Of a stretch of 56,835 bases of DNA, positions 46,049 through 54,741 are shown piece after piece (positions within the stretch are counted from its first letter, which is position 1; each line of letters starts with the position of its first letter). The position numbers and the translations under genes were made by a program. The stretch comes from JACRIM01 sp964605185 (GTDB taxonomy: Bacteria > Planctomycetota > Phycisphaerae > UBA1845 > UTPLA1), in assembly GCA_964605185.1 (NCBI GenBank), contig CAZSBF010000013.1, positions 1 through 56,835 on the forward strand. The letters run 5' to 3'. Below the pieces are notes generated by a model. It had not been told where the DNA came from. It searched no databases and saw nothing but the letters and a program-made list of their open reading frames with translations.

Positions 46049-48508
46049 TCAACAGCCGCCGGCGAGGATGCATTGGGCAAACGCATCGGCATCGTCCACG
46101 TCGATAATGCCGTTGGTAGGCGCCGCGATATCGCCCGCGCAGTGTTCAACGGGGAAGCCGATGTCGCCCATCAGGATATCGATGAATCGCTGAATATCCG
46201 CACCGTCAATGAAGCCGTCGCCATTTACATCACCCTTGGTGCATTCGACGTTGACGGTGAACGCGGCGGGCAGCGTCGCGGATTGCTGATCGGGGTTCGC
46301 CACTTCGACATCCCACGCGCCACCGACCACGCCGAAGAGCGGCAGATTGCAAGTGATCTGCGTGCCGCTCACAACATTGACCGCCGTGGCGCTGACATCA
46401 GAGAAACCGGTGCGCTTGAGCTTCACCGTTGCGCCGACCTGGAAACCGGTTCCCGAGAGATCGGTAATATTCACGATGTTCTCGCTGTCGCCGGAAGAAG
46501 GGAGAATTGCACTGGCCGTCGGCGCGGCCCAATTCGGGAACACCGCGCCGGTGAGCACGATCGCGTAGCCCTGAGTTCCGACATTCACCGCGGGGGCCTT
46601 GACCTTCACGGTCCACAGGCCGGTTTCGGGCGAGTTCAAGTGAACTTGCTCCACGTTGTTCTTGTCGTCCTTCGTGCCGCCGGTGACGGATTCGCCGCCG
46701 GTGAAGACGTTTCCGAGATAGGTGACGGCCGACGGCGTCGTTACTTCGAGGTCGAGATCGTTGATCGCCGCGGGGCCGCCGCCGGTCGCCGCCGACGCGG
46801 GTGGATCGGTCCAGACCAGCGTGGCGCGAAGTTGTTCAGCCGATGGGATCACACGGAAGACGTACGACTGCTCTTGCCCCGTGGAAAGGCCGCTGACGTT
46901 TCGAACGTCGGCGGGTACGTAGGAGCGCCGGGCGTCGCCGGGGAAGTAGCAGGCACTGTCGAGCAGGACGCGCCCCCAGCCTTCCTGAAAGCTGGGGTAT
47001 CCGGCAATGCCGGTGGCGTCGACCGATGCGTTCAGAAGTGCGGCCTTTAAGAGTGCGGCCGATGGGGTGTAGGCGTTGGCGGGCGTGGCGATTCCCGTTG
47101 GGTAGAAGCCCTCCATGAAGTACTGCCGCACCAGCGCACCAGCGGCGGTGACGGCCGGGCAGGCCATGGAGGTGCCCATTTGCGCGAGCACGGCGCAACC
47201 CGAGCCGGAGGCAGACGAGTAGACGTTACAGCCGACGGTCATGATTTCCGGCTTGCGCCTGCCGTCGAGAGTCGGCCCGGTGCCACCTTTGCAGAAGAGG
47301 TTTTGGCCGGGGTCGTCCTGAACTGCGGCGACGGCGAGCAGATTTTTTGCGTTCTCGGGGTTCGTGCAGATGGGCCCGTTGGAGACGGCGAAACAGACGA
47401 GGCTGTCTTCATAGTCGTAGACAAACGAGTCGATCCCGCGGCACAGTTCTTCGTAGTTTCGAGTGCCGTCGTTGCCCCAACTGTTGCAGTGCGTGCGGGC
47501 ACCCTGGTTGTGATGAAGCTGGAATGCGGAATAGACGCCCATTTCGGTGAAGGTCGGGTAGTAGTTGTAGACAAACTTCGCGCCATAGGCGATGCCGCGT
47601 GTGTCATCGTTGATGCCGTTGTCACCCGCGGCGATCCCGGCGACATGGGTGCCGTGGGTGGAGAGGCCGATGGTTGTGTTGTAGGCGAGAATCTTTCTGT
47701 GCAGCGGCCCGATAGGGTTTACGGCGTCAAAGAAGGAACAGTGATTCGAGTCGACGCGAAGATCGGTGACTCCGATGATCTGGCCGACGCCGGTGATGCC
47801 GTGGTCGTAGATCGGCGTGACGTTGGGGACGTTGGACTGGATGATCCAGCGCGTGGTGGAGTTTCGCGGCATGATCTCGGGGGCATCGCCGACCCACTGG
47901 ACATCAGGCAGCTTCGCGAGTCGATGCACGTCGGCCGCGCGAATCGTTGCGGAGATGGTTTCGCAGCCGCCCACGTGCTCGACGAACAAAACGACAGCAC
48001 CGGGCATTTTGCCAAGTTGCGCAAGCGTCTCTCGCGACGGGCGTCCGGCAAACAGGGTGATGAGGACATGGGCATCACCGCGCCCCGCAACCGCGCGTCG
48101 CTCGGGGGTCGCGTAGTTTCGCTTGGCGATCGTCGCGTCGAGCTTCCACGCCGATTCATAGTCGCCGACCCATTCGACGAAGGGCAGATCGCGCAGGCGC
48201 GCCACGCCGGTGGCGTTGAGCGATGCCACATACGCATTCGCCGGAAGGTAATCACCAAGTCGAACGCCGGCGGCATCGAGCGTGGTCTGCATTTCTTTGG
48301 TGATGGGGCCGTTCAGTTGAATGATGTACGGCTGCGTCGTATCAAGACGGGCGGACTTATCGCTCTTGAGGTTTCGCGCGCGGGTGGTGTCGAGGATGCG
48401 GTCGGCCACATGGACGGGTTTGCGGGCGTGTTTGCGATCCTCGGCGCGCAGGCTATTCGACCATGCCAATGCAAGGGCGCAGCTCAAGATGAGGTGTCGA
48501 CTCTGCAC
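46049..48508 (-). CDS. Secreted subtilisin-like serine peptidase with dockerin-type end (paralogue C)
   Basis: 819 residues from the GTG at 48508, which has GAGGGAAGAGG upstream; GTG at 48529 would add 7 residues. Signal peptide LSCALALAWSNSLRAED, prodomain-like region with IIQLNGPITKEMQTTLDAAGV, S8 domain with Asp in GVTDLRVDSNHCS, His in STHGTHVAG and Ser in GTSMACPAV. C-terminal EF-hand-type loops GDVNGDGFIDGADIQRF and DVDDADAFAQCILAGGC. Domain order and many segments (NPIGPLHRKI, NSWGNDGT, DGRRKPEI) match paralogue A, so a duplication is clear, with B lying between them. Confidence 0.93.
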   Translation of the reverse strand: MQSRHLILSCALALAWSNSLRAEDRKHARKPVHVADRILDTTRARNLKSDKSARLDTTQPYIIQLNGPITKEMQTTLDAAGVRLGDYLPANAYVASLNATGVARLRDLPFVEWVGDYESAWKLDATIAKRNYATPERRAVAGRGDAHVLITLFAGRPSRETLAQLGKMPGAVVLFVEHVGGCETISATIRAADVHRLAKLPDVQWVGDAPEIMPRNSTTRWIIQSNVPNVTPIYDHGITGVGQIIGVTDLRVDSNHCSFFDAVNPIGPLHRKILAYNTTIGLSTHGTHVAGIAAGDNGINDDTRGIAYGAKFVYNYYPTFTEMGVYSAFQLHHNQGARTHCNSWGNDGTRNYEELCRGIDSFVYDYEDSLVCFAVSNGPICTNPENAKNLLAVAAVQDDPGQNLFCKGGTGPTLDGRRKPEIMTVGCNVYSSASGSGCAVLAQMGTSMACPAVTAAGALVRQYFMEGFYPTGIATPANAYTPSAALLKAALLNASVDATGIAGYPSFQEGWGRVLLDSACYFPGDARRSYVPADVRNVSGLSTGQEQSYVFRVIPSAEQLRATLVWTDPPASAATGGGPAAINDLDLEVTTPSAVTYLGNVFTGGESVTGGTKDDKNNVEQVHLNSPETGLWTVKVKAPAVNVGTQGYAIVLTGAVFPNWAAPTASAILPSSGDSENIVNITDLSGTGFQVGATVKLKRTGFSDVSATAVNVVSGTQITCNLPLFGVVGGAWDVEVANPDQQSATLPAAFTVNVECTKGDVNGDGFIDGADIQRFIDILMGDIGFPVEHCAGDIAAPTNGIIDVDDADAFAQCILAGGC

Positions 48509-48604
48509 GCCTCTTCCCTCGATTCCCACCGGATGCGATGTTAATTATATCCACCAGAGGGGTCGCAGCGCGGGCCGATAACGCATTTTCAGGGGCGGAT
48601 TTCC

Positions 48605-49210
48605 GTGGTGTGCGATAGAATACGCCCGCCTGTGACGACCACCGACTCAACATCCGCTGCCCGGCCCGCCGTCTTCCTCGACCGCGACAACACACTGATC
48701 CATGACCCCGGGTATTTGAAAGATCCAAACCGGGTAACGCTGCTTCCCGGAGTTGCGGAGGGGCTGGCGCGACTTCGCGCGGCGGGCTACCTTCTCGTCG
48801 TGGTCAGCAATCAGTCGGGCGTGGCCCGTGGGCTGTTGACGGAGGCCGACGTCGCGGCGGTGAATGCACGAATTCAGGAATTGCTCACACCGCGTGGGGC
48901 TGCCATCGATGCTTTCTATCACTGTCCGTTTCTGCCCGGCGATGAAGCGGTCGTCGCCGAGTTTCGACGCGACAGCGATCTTCGAAAACCAAAACCCGGA
49001 ATGCTGCTGCTGGCCGCGAAGGAACACGCCATTGATTTTGCACGCTCATGGGTGATCGGCGACTCGCTTCGCGACGTGGAGGCCGGCCGGGCGGCGGGCT
49101 GCCGGACCATTCTGATCGCGCATGATGGGTCCGCGCAAAGCGACGCGGCGGATCACGTGGAACCCACGTTCTCCGCCGCGGCGATGAGAATACTAGAAGC
49201 TATCCCATAA
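48605..49210 (+). CDS. gmhB: HAD-IIIA phosphatase, GmhB-like (heptose bisphosphate phosphatase)
   Basis: 201 residues from a GTG at 48605 (AGGGG 9 bases upstream); GTG at 48632 is the alternative. Motif I FLDRDNTL, motif II VVSNQSGVARG, motif III KPKPGML and IGDSLRDVEAG place it in the HAD-IIIA/GmhB-HisB group. GmhB removes the C7 phosphate of ADP-heptose precursors for lipopolysaccharide core synthesis. The zinc-binding loop that normally has C-x-H and C-x-C reads HCPFLPGD...DSDLRKP, so most metal-binding cysteines are missing; the exact substrate is less certain for that reason. The gene stands alone, divergent from the subtilase block. Confidence 0.88.
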   Translation: MVCDRIRPPVTTTDSTSAARPAVFLDRDNTLIHDPGYLKDPNRVTLLPGVAEGLARLRAAGYLLVVVSNQSGVARGLLTEADVAAVNARIQELLTPRGAAIDAFYHCPFLPGDEAVVAEFRRDSDLRKPKPGMLLLAAKEHAIDFARSWVIGDSLRDVEAGRAAGCRTILIAHDGSAQSDAADHVEPTFSAAAMRILEAIP

Positions 49211-49258
49211 CCGTCACCCCCGCGCAGCCGGGGGCCCAGAGCGCCTTGAATATGCTGG

Positions 49259-49278
49259 ATTCCCGCCTTCGCGGGAAT
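49259..49278. repeat. Hairpin ATTCCCGCCTTCGCGGGAAT
   Basis: Perfect inverted repeat of a type widespread in bacterial intergenic DNA, between convergent gmhB and a lipoprotein gene. May act as a bidirectional terminator or be a repeat copy. Confidence 0.55.
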
Positions 49279-49326
49279 GACGAAACAGCGCAGCACCAGT
49301 ACTGGGATAGTATTTAGCGAGTAAAT

Positions 49327-49344
49327 AAGCCGTGTTTACGGCTT
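49327..49344 (-). terminator. Possible hairpin overlapping lipoprotein stop codon
   Basis: AAGCCGT pairs with ACGGCTT across GTTT; the TAA stop of the lipoprotein is inside the structure. On the minus strand TATTTACTC follows. Weak as terminator. Confidence 0.35.
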
Positions 49345-49890
49345 TGACTGCACGATCGGTGGCTGCACATCTTCAACCACTTCGCCGTTTTCGGTAAGCA
49401 GTTGCCGTGCACGCATGATCACGCCTTCGAGCTGGCGAACCTCGGTGTCCGCCGGGTTGCGGCCGGACTTGAGTAGGTCGGCCCGCTTGGTGATGGCCTC
49501 TTCCATCTTGACGCGAATCTGGGCGTAAATGAGGTCTTCGGCCTGGGCGCGCTTTTCGTCATCGGTTGCCGCCGCCGGCTGGGCCGGGGTTTCGCTCTTG
49601 GGCGGAGGCGTCGGTGCAGCCGTGACGGTCGTTTGCTTCGGCGGCGTTGAGGCCGGGGTAACCTTCACCGGGGCCTCGGTCTTCTTGGTGGGCGCGGCCT
49701 GTGCCGTGCTGTTCTGGGTCGAGCCGGTCGAGGCCGAGCCGCCCATCTTGTCGGGAGCCTTCATGGGCTTGGCATCGGATCCCTTATTGGAATCCGACAC
49801 TTCCTTCTTCTCGTTGCAGGCCGCGACGAGAAACGCGCCGACCACCACGAGACAGCCGATGCGGAACAAGTTTTTCATACGAGCGTTCAT
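49336..49890 (-). CDS. Small lipoprotein with Pro/Thr-rich linker and helical C-terminus
   Basis: 184 residues from the ATG at 49890 (GGAG 9 bases upstream). The leader ends in FLVAAC, a lipobox. Residues about 30-110 are Lys/Thr/Pro/Ala-rich, a disordered linker; the C-terminal 70 residues are helical and charged (DEKRAQAEDLIYAQIRVKMEEAITKRADLL). Function unknown; a periplasmic spacer or peptidoglycan-associated role is conceivable. It is 54 bases downstream of the next lipoprotein gene, same strand, probably one operon. Confidence 0.8.
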   Translation of the reverse strand: MNARMKNLFRIGCLVVVGAFLVAACNEKKEVSDSNKGSDAKPMKAPDKMGGSASTGSTQNSTAQAAPTKKTEAPVKVTPASTPPKQTTVTAAPTPPPKSETPAQPAAATDDEKRAQAEDLIYAQIRVKMEEAITKRADLLKSGRNPADTEVRQLEGVIMRARQLLTENGEVVEDVQPPIVQSKP

Positions 49891-49944
49891 TGGTTCATAC
49901 TCCATCGCGCCGCGGCGTCGGCACGAAAAAACAAGACTACCCCA

Positions 49945-50361
49945 TTACGGATTTTTTGCCGGTTGCGTCGTCGCGGGCTTGGCCGGCGTGGTGCTTTTCC
50001 AGCCGCCCTCGGAGGCCCGCGTGACTTCCACCTTGGTGGCGACAAACTTGACGTCGTCGTCCTTGCCTTCCTTGAAGCCATAGACGAGAACTTTGTCGCC
50101 TTCTTTGACGTCCTCCAGCTTGGCGGCCCGTCCGTTGATGACAACCTCGGTGTCCTCGCGGATGGTGCCTTCGCGTGTCATGGTCTTTCCGGATTTATCG
50201 ACCGTCTCCATGGAGACGTAGTTGTTCTTCAGGTCGATCTTCTTGGCGATGCCCTCGACGGCCTTGACCTTCTTGGTCTTTTTGCCGTCGTCGGAACAGC
50301 CGGCACCCGTCGCCAGCGCTACGCCTATCAGACCAGTTAAGAGGATCGTTCCATATCGCAT
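49945..50361 (-). CDS. Small lipoprotein with DUF5666-like beta domain
   Basis: 138 residues. Lipobox ATGAGC after MRYGTILLTGLIGVAL. The mature domain (VEGIAKKIDLKNNYVSMETVD...TIREDTEVVINGRAAKLEDVKEGDKVLVYG) has the strand and glycine pattern of DUF5666/OB-fold-like periplasmic proteins. The tail is Lys/Thr/Pro-rich. Function unknown. First gene of a likely two-lipoprotein operon with 49336-49890. Confidence 0.82.
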   Translation of the reverse strand: MRYGTILLTGLIGVALATGAGCSDDGKKTKKVKAVEGIAKKIDLKNNYVSMETVDKSGKTMTREGTIREDTEVVINGRAAKLEDVKEGDKVLVYGFKEGKDDDVKFVATKVEVTRASEGGWKSTTPAKPATTQPAKNP

Positions 50362-50559
50362 TCGTCAATACCCACTGCTGCCAAACTGAAGCAACGAACT
50401 GTTGCCTGTGAAATGCAATTTTAACCCGGCCACCGGGGCATGGCAAACAACCTCCATTTACGCCCGTCACGGCACTTCCTTTGCGCCTAACGTATTACTG
50501 CGCATGAGCATATGGGCAGAAACCACAGTCCCGATCCCACGATATACCTTCACGGACCA

Positions 50560-51963
50560 TTATCCGTCGGCCGCGAGGAGGTTGTAGGGGGGGGCAGGCG
50601 GCGGGTCTTTCATGGCGTTCAAGATCATCCCAACTCCGCCATAGGGATCGCTCACGCTCACGATGTTCTCCGGAGGAATCTTGCGATCTCTCGGCCGGCC
50701 CGTAAATTCAAAGGCCTTCAGTTGCCTCGCAAGAGAATTGTCCCCCGGCAGCGACAATATGAAACGGTCCCATTCCTTTTTCATGGCTGGGTCCAGGGCC
50801 AGGTACCATTGGTTGTAGGATCGCAACTTATTTCGGACCAGAACACGGCCTAAGTGGCGGCTTTGGAATTTCTCGTCAGGTTCTGACCAGTCCGCCCAAA
50901 GCAGCCTCGACGGAATCGGCCCGTGATTAATGTCGCAGTCCCACGTCAATTGGTGCGCGGCCTCATCCCATTTTCCATTCGAAGCCACGGGGGCATATTT
51001 GGCAGACCACGCAACCGTACCCGACATCGAGTCTCCCCAGCCCGTCGGGAAAAGCATATCCATCGCACCTTCAATTTCTTTCACTGACTCGCCCGTAGCG
51101 ACGAATCCCGCTTCAATGAACTTGGTGGAAGCGTTTTCGTCCTCAATCCATTCGGTGAAAACGCGAGGGCGTTGCATGAGGGTGGACGATCCCATTTCGC
51201 GCACAAATCGATCGACGACAGCGCGAGTCAGTTTTCGCGAGTCGTCGAGGGAGACTTCGCTGCAGTTCGAGAAGTACCCCCGTTCGACCAGAAGCTGGGC
51301 CACTCGATAGGCCGTAGTTCCCATCAGCGAGGCTTCGTTTTCGTCGGCACCTTCCGATTGCCGCATTGCGTCGGCCTGAACGAACGAGAGCCAAGCCTCA
51401 AACGCGCAGTCGATGATGTCTGTGCGGAATCTTGTGCGAATAAAGCCTGTAAGGCGCGTCAATTCCTCGGGCCGACTCTTGAGTTCGGGATCGCGTTCGA
51501 GCCCGGCGACGAGTGCCCGGATGTGTAAGTCAACCGCCTTGATGAACAGATTGTTGATTTCACTCCATTGCGTAGGCCCGGGCATTCGTTCGGTGTACAG
51601 GATGCACCGCCCAAGTGGGCTTTCACTCGAAGAAACCGACGCGCAATTTGTGAAGCCGCACTGCTCGATTTCCTGCGGGAGCTTCGCGGAAAACGTCTTC
51701 CTATATGTTCGCGAATTCGAATCGGGGTTGGTGGACACCGGCGAGCCGTAGATACCTGTGATTCTGGCGACCATCGAGTCCTTCGCAAGATTGCTTTCGT
51801 AGTACGAACCGGTGTTCAAAGAGACCACAATTTCCCTTGTCACATCGCCACGCTCATTTCGCGACATGACGACCTTAAAGTGGCGGGACTTGCACCCCAC
51901 CAAACACGAGGCCAGTAACGCCAGTAATACGAATAACGCCCGGTGCTTGTGGATCGTTCCCAT
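50560..51963 (-). CDS. Lipoprotein of unknown function
   Basis: 467 residues from the ATG at 51963 (GAGG upstream). Lipobox LASCLVGC near residue 24. The N-terminal domain starts VVMSRNERGDVTREIVVSLNTGSYYESN; a helical middle part (EINNLFIKAVDLHIRALVAGLERDPEL...TRFRTDIIDCAFEAWLSFVQ) and a C-terminal part with PTGWGDSMSGTVAWSAKYAPVAS follow. No catalytic motif is recognised. Composition is less GC-biased than core genes. The start is divergent from 52104-52793 with 140 bases between. Confidence 0.8.
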   Translation of the reverse strand: MGTIHKHRALFVLLALLASCLVGCKSRHFKVVMSRNERGDVTREIVVSLNTGSYYESNLAKDSMVARITGIYGSPVSTNPDSNSRTYRKTFSAKLPQEIEQCGFTNCASVSSSESPLGRCILYTERMPGPTQWSEINNLFIKAVDLHIRALVAGLERDPELKSRPEELTRLTGFIRTRFRTDIIDCAFEAWLSFVQADAMRQSEGADENEASLMGTTAYRVAQLLVERGYFSNCSEVSLDDSRKLTRAVVDRFVREMGSSTLMQRPRVFTEWIEDENASTKFIEAGFVATGESVKEIEGAMDMLFPTGWGDSMSGTVAWSAKYAPVASNGKWDEAAHQLTWDCDINHGPIPSRLLWADWSEPDEKFQSRHLGRVLVRNKLRSYNQWYLALDPAMKKEWDRFILSLPGDNSLARQLKAFEFTGRPRDRKIPPENIVSVSDPYGGVGMILNAMKDPPPAPPYNLLAADG

Positions 51964-52103
51964 GATTGCTCGCCTCAATTCTCTATCAACGATTCGCCGG
52001 TTACTCATGCACGCGAATTGCCGCCGGTGCGGGGCGCTGGTCAACCCTGCCGGGCCAGTCCGCCTTGCACGGCCATCATCCGCCATCTACTGTGTCGTTG
52101 GTC

Positions 52104-52793
52104 ATGGCCTCCGCGCAACCCAATTTAATCCCGGAATCTGCACAAGTACCGGAGTATGGGCGAAACAACGCCTGGCTCCTCGCCCAGGTGCAATCCCTGC
52201 TCGTCCTGGCCGCATTGGGCTGGCTCCTTGCACGTCTGGTCTGGCTCTACTACTTCTTTGGCCTCTTTTTCTACCTCGTCGCCGGGCTGCTCGTCGGGGG
52301 ACTGGCGTTTCGGACGGCTCGAAAGGCGCGGCCGTTGCCGAAATCGCGACTGGTGCGCGGGATTGTCTTGATTACGCTCGCCGCAACGGCCATCACCATC
52401 ACGTGGGAGTATCGCCACTTCTCCGGCACGGTCGGCCAGCCGCCGAAGTTCGCCGAGGAGCGGAATCGCGCCATCGCGGATGGGCGGTCCTCGCGCGACA
52501 TCATGCATGAAGCCGCCGAACAGTTTGACAAGCGCCTTCGGGCCGAGCATTCACCCGGCGGTGTGCTGGGTTACATCAAGTGGTCGGTTCGCGATGGGAA
52601 GATGTCGCTGAGCCTCGGCGGGACAACGGAGTCGATCGTGAACGATCATGCCGGCTGGGTGTGGCCGGTGCGGACGGCTGTGGGGGCGCTGCTCCTTGCG
52701 GCAGGGTTGTGGTTCAGCCTCGAATCGCTCCGGTCGGCGGTGCCGGTGGCAAACGTGCTCAAGCCGGGTGAGGAATACATGGAGGATGATTGA
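52104..52793 (+). CDS. Membrane protein of unknown function
   Basis: 229 residues from the ATG at 52104. Two to three hydrophobic helices at about 27-62 (LLVLAALGWLLARLVWLYYFFGLFFYLVAGLLVGGLAF) and one at 88-105, a soluble stretch with KFAEERNRAIADGRSSRDIMHEAAEQFDKRLRAEH, and a last helix near 185-205. No family recognised. A longer frame upstream is non-homologous and overlaps the divergent lipoprotein's leader. Confidence 0.72.
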   Translation: MASAQPNLIPESAQVPEYGRNNAWLLAQVQSLLVLAALGWLLARLVWLYYFFGLFFYLVAGLLVGGLAFRTARKARPLPKSRLVRGIVLITLAATAITITWEYRHFSGTVGQPPKFAEERNRAIADGRSSRDIMHEAAEQFDKRLRAEHSPGGVLGYIKWSVRDGKMSLSLGGTTESIVNDHAGWVWPVRTAVGALLLAAGLWFSLESLRSAVPVANVLKPGEEYMEDD

Positions 52794-52834
52794 CGCATCG
52801 TGGTTTTCGGGCCGCCGCGAGGCACAAGTCGCGC

Positions 52835-52864
52835 TTGCCCGCGGGGGTTCGACGGTCCTAGAAT
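52835..52864 (+). promoter_or_regulatory. Possible promoter for the receiver-HTH gene
   Basis: TTGCCC (52835-52840), 18-base spacer, TAGAAT (52859-52864), about 225 bases before the ATG at 53091. The leader includes a GCACAGGC/GCCTGTGC inverted repeat at 52979-53019. Confidence 0.35.
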
Positions 52865-53090
52865 CAGACAGAGCGGTGAGGCGATTCCTCGCTTTCACCC
52901 CGGCCGGCGACCTGCATCTCCCTTCGCCGCCACAATCTAAAACTGCCATTAAGGCAAACGTGGGGCGCCTGAGAACCCGCACAGGCACAACAAACTACTC
53001 ACGTTTATTCCGCCTGTGCCGATGATTCGGTGTCGGCGTGTTTGCGGTCCTTTGCCGCTTTTTGCGCCCGGCATCGTGCGGGGTTCGAGT

Positions 53091-53663
53091 ATGTCCAAGC
53101 CCAAAGAAGTCCTGACAACCGGCGAAGTGGCGTCGCTCTGCAAGGTCGCGCCGCGCACCGTATCCAAGTGGTTCGACAGCGGTCGACTCAAGGGCTATCG
53201 CATTCCCGGAAGCAAAGACCGCCGCATCCCGCTCGACCAGCTCATTCGCTTCATGAAGACGCACAACATCCCGCTCAACGGGCTGGCTTCGACGACGACA
53301 AAGGTCTTGATTGCCGAGGGTGATGCAGACATCGCGGACCTGCTCTCCACGGCGCTCGCCAAAGAAGCGGGCTACGAGGTGCAGGTGGCTCGCAGCGCGT
53401 TCGAGGCCGGCGCGGTGGCAGAGTCGTCGCATCCGCATGTGATGCTGCTGGACATGGACCTCGCCGGGTTGGGCGGTCGCGAGACCGTGCGATCCATTCG
53501 CAATCTGCCGAGCTTCGGCGAAGCAAAATTAATCGCGATTACGTCGGTTCGGCGCGACGGCGAGGCCGAGGCGCTGAAGCAGCAGGGTTTCGACGCGGCG
53601 CTGGCCAAGCCGTTTGAAATCTCCGCCGTGGTCCGGGCCATCGAGGGCGTGCTCAACGCCTGA
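53091..53663 (+). CDS. Excisionase-type HTH fused to a receiver domain (response regulator)
   Basis: 190 residues from the ATG at 53091. Residues about 8-55 are a MerR/excisionase-type HTH (LTTGEVASLCKVAPRTVSKWFDSGRLKGYRIPGSKDRRIP); residues 71-190 are a receiver with phospho-acceptor D121 (VMLLDMDLAG), T151 and K173. This reversed layout (DNA-binding part first) is common in planctomycetes. The cognate kinase is not in the window. An HDOD protein gene follows 31 bases later, suggesting joint signalling. No promoter target can be named. Confidence 0.9.
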   Translation: MSKPKEVLTTGEVASLCKVAPRTVSKWFDSGRLKGYRIPGSKDRRIPLDQLIRFMKTHNIPLNGLASTTTKVLIAEGDADIADLLSTALAKEAGYEVQVARSAFEAGAVAESSHPHVMLLDMDLAGLGGRETVRSIRNLPSFGEAKLIAITSVRRDGEAEALKQQGFDAALAKPFEISAVVRAIEGVLNA

Positions 53664-53694
53664 TGACCAATTCGCAATTTGGGGGCAGCCTAAC

Positions 53695-54696
53695 GTGACA
53701 TCCGCACCCACCGTCGATTTTACCCAGTACCGCGAGCTTCTCGCGACCGCCATCCTCGTTGCCAAGGTGCGCCTGTCGCCGATGACGTCGCGGTTTTTCG
53801 ATCGCACCCCCATCGGCCCGATGGAGACGGCCGCCGTGCTGGAGCGATATCCACACTTGACCATGCCGCTGATTCGCATTGCCAACACGGTGCAATATGG
53901 CGCGGGCATTCCGGTGACGAGCCTGTCGGCGGCGGCGGTTCGCCTCGGACCCGATCGGATGCAGACGATTGCCATGGCGTTTGAATTGACGCGGGCACTG
54001 GCGGAAGTCCTTCGACCCGCGGGCGTTGATGTCAGCGAGTTCTGCCATCACGGCCTGCAGCGGGCCAGCCTCGGCCGGGCGATGGCGATGATGCAGGATC
54101 GCAATCTGGCGGGCGCGGCGTTTCTGGTCGGCTATTTGCAGGACGTTGGCAGGCCGCTGATCGCGGCGGCGTTTCCGGATGAGTATCGAAGGCTCCGCGA
54201 CGAGAGCGAGGGCTGCCCGCTGCGATTCGCGGCGATGAAGTATCACGCGCTCGGGCTGAACCATATTCACGCCGGCGTGGAGTTGCTGGAGGGGGCGCGG
54301 TTCTCGAAGCTGGTGATCGATGCGATTGGCCGGCACCACACAAATGCACCGACGACGCGCGCAACCGATGCGTCGCTCATGCTCTGGCAGATTGGCTATG
54401 TCACGGGCCTTGTGCCGGCCGGCGAGAGGGCGGACGAGATCGGCGCACTGGCGATGGCAAGGCGCTATTTGCCCTCGATGCCGGAAGGCACGGGCGACCC
54501 ATTGTCGCGCGTGATGCGAGCGGCGGGCGAAGAATATGCCGACGTGGCGGAGTTGTTTGCGGAGTTCATTGGGGAGCGGGCGGACAGGAGCCGACTCGTT
54601 GGTGGAATGGAACGGCAGCAAGAATTAGAGACCAAGCCGGCCATCGATCGATTGAAAAGCCGCTCGTTCGCGCAAGCGAGCGTCGCGATCCTCTAA
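53695..54696 (+). CDS. HDOD domain signalling protein
   Basis: 333 residues from a GTG at 53695 (GGGGG upstream). The HDOD domain spans about residues 40-240 (LVAKVRLSPMTSRFFDRTPIGPMETAAVLERYPHLTMPLIRIANTVQYGAGIPVTSLSAAAVRLG and CHHGLQRASLGRAMAMM...LVGYLQDVGRP). HDOD proteins lack some HD residues and act as signalling partners, often with c-di-GMP or cell-cycle circuits. The C-terminal helices are specific to this subfamily. Probably cotranscribed with the receiver-HTH gene. Confidence 0.9.
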   Translation: MTSAPTVDFTQYRELLATAILVAKVRLSPMTSRFFDRTPIGPMETAAVLERYPHLTMPLIRIANTVQYGAGIPVTSLSAAAVRLGPDRMQTIAMAFELTRALAEVLRPAGVDVSEFCHHGLQRASLGRAMAMMQDRNLAGAAFLVGYLQDVGRPLIAAAFPDEYRRLRDESEGCPLRFAAMKYHALGLNHIHAGVELLEGARFSKLVIDAIGRHHTNAPTTRATDASLMLWQIGYVTGLVPAGERADEIGALAMARRYLPSMPEGTGDPLSRVMRAAGEEYADVAELFAEFIGERADRSRLVGGMERQQELETKPAIDRLKSRSFAQASVAIL

Positions 54697-54741
54697 GCGA
54701 CGGGCCTCTTTGTGCACCTGAGCGTGCGTGCCGTCGCCCAA

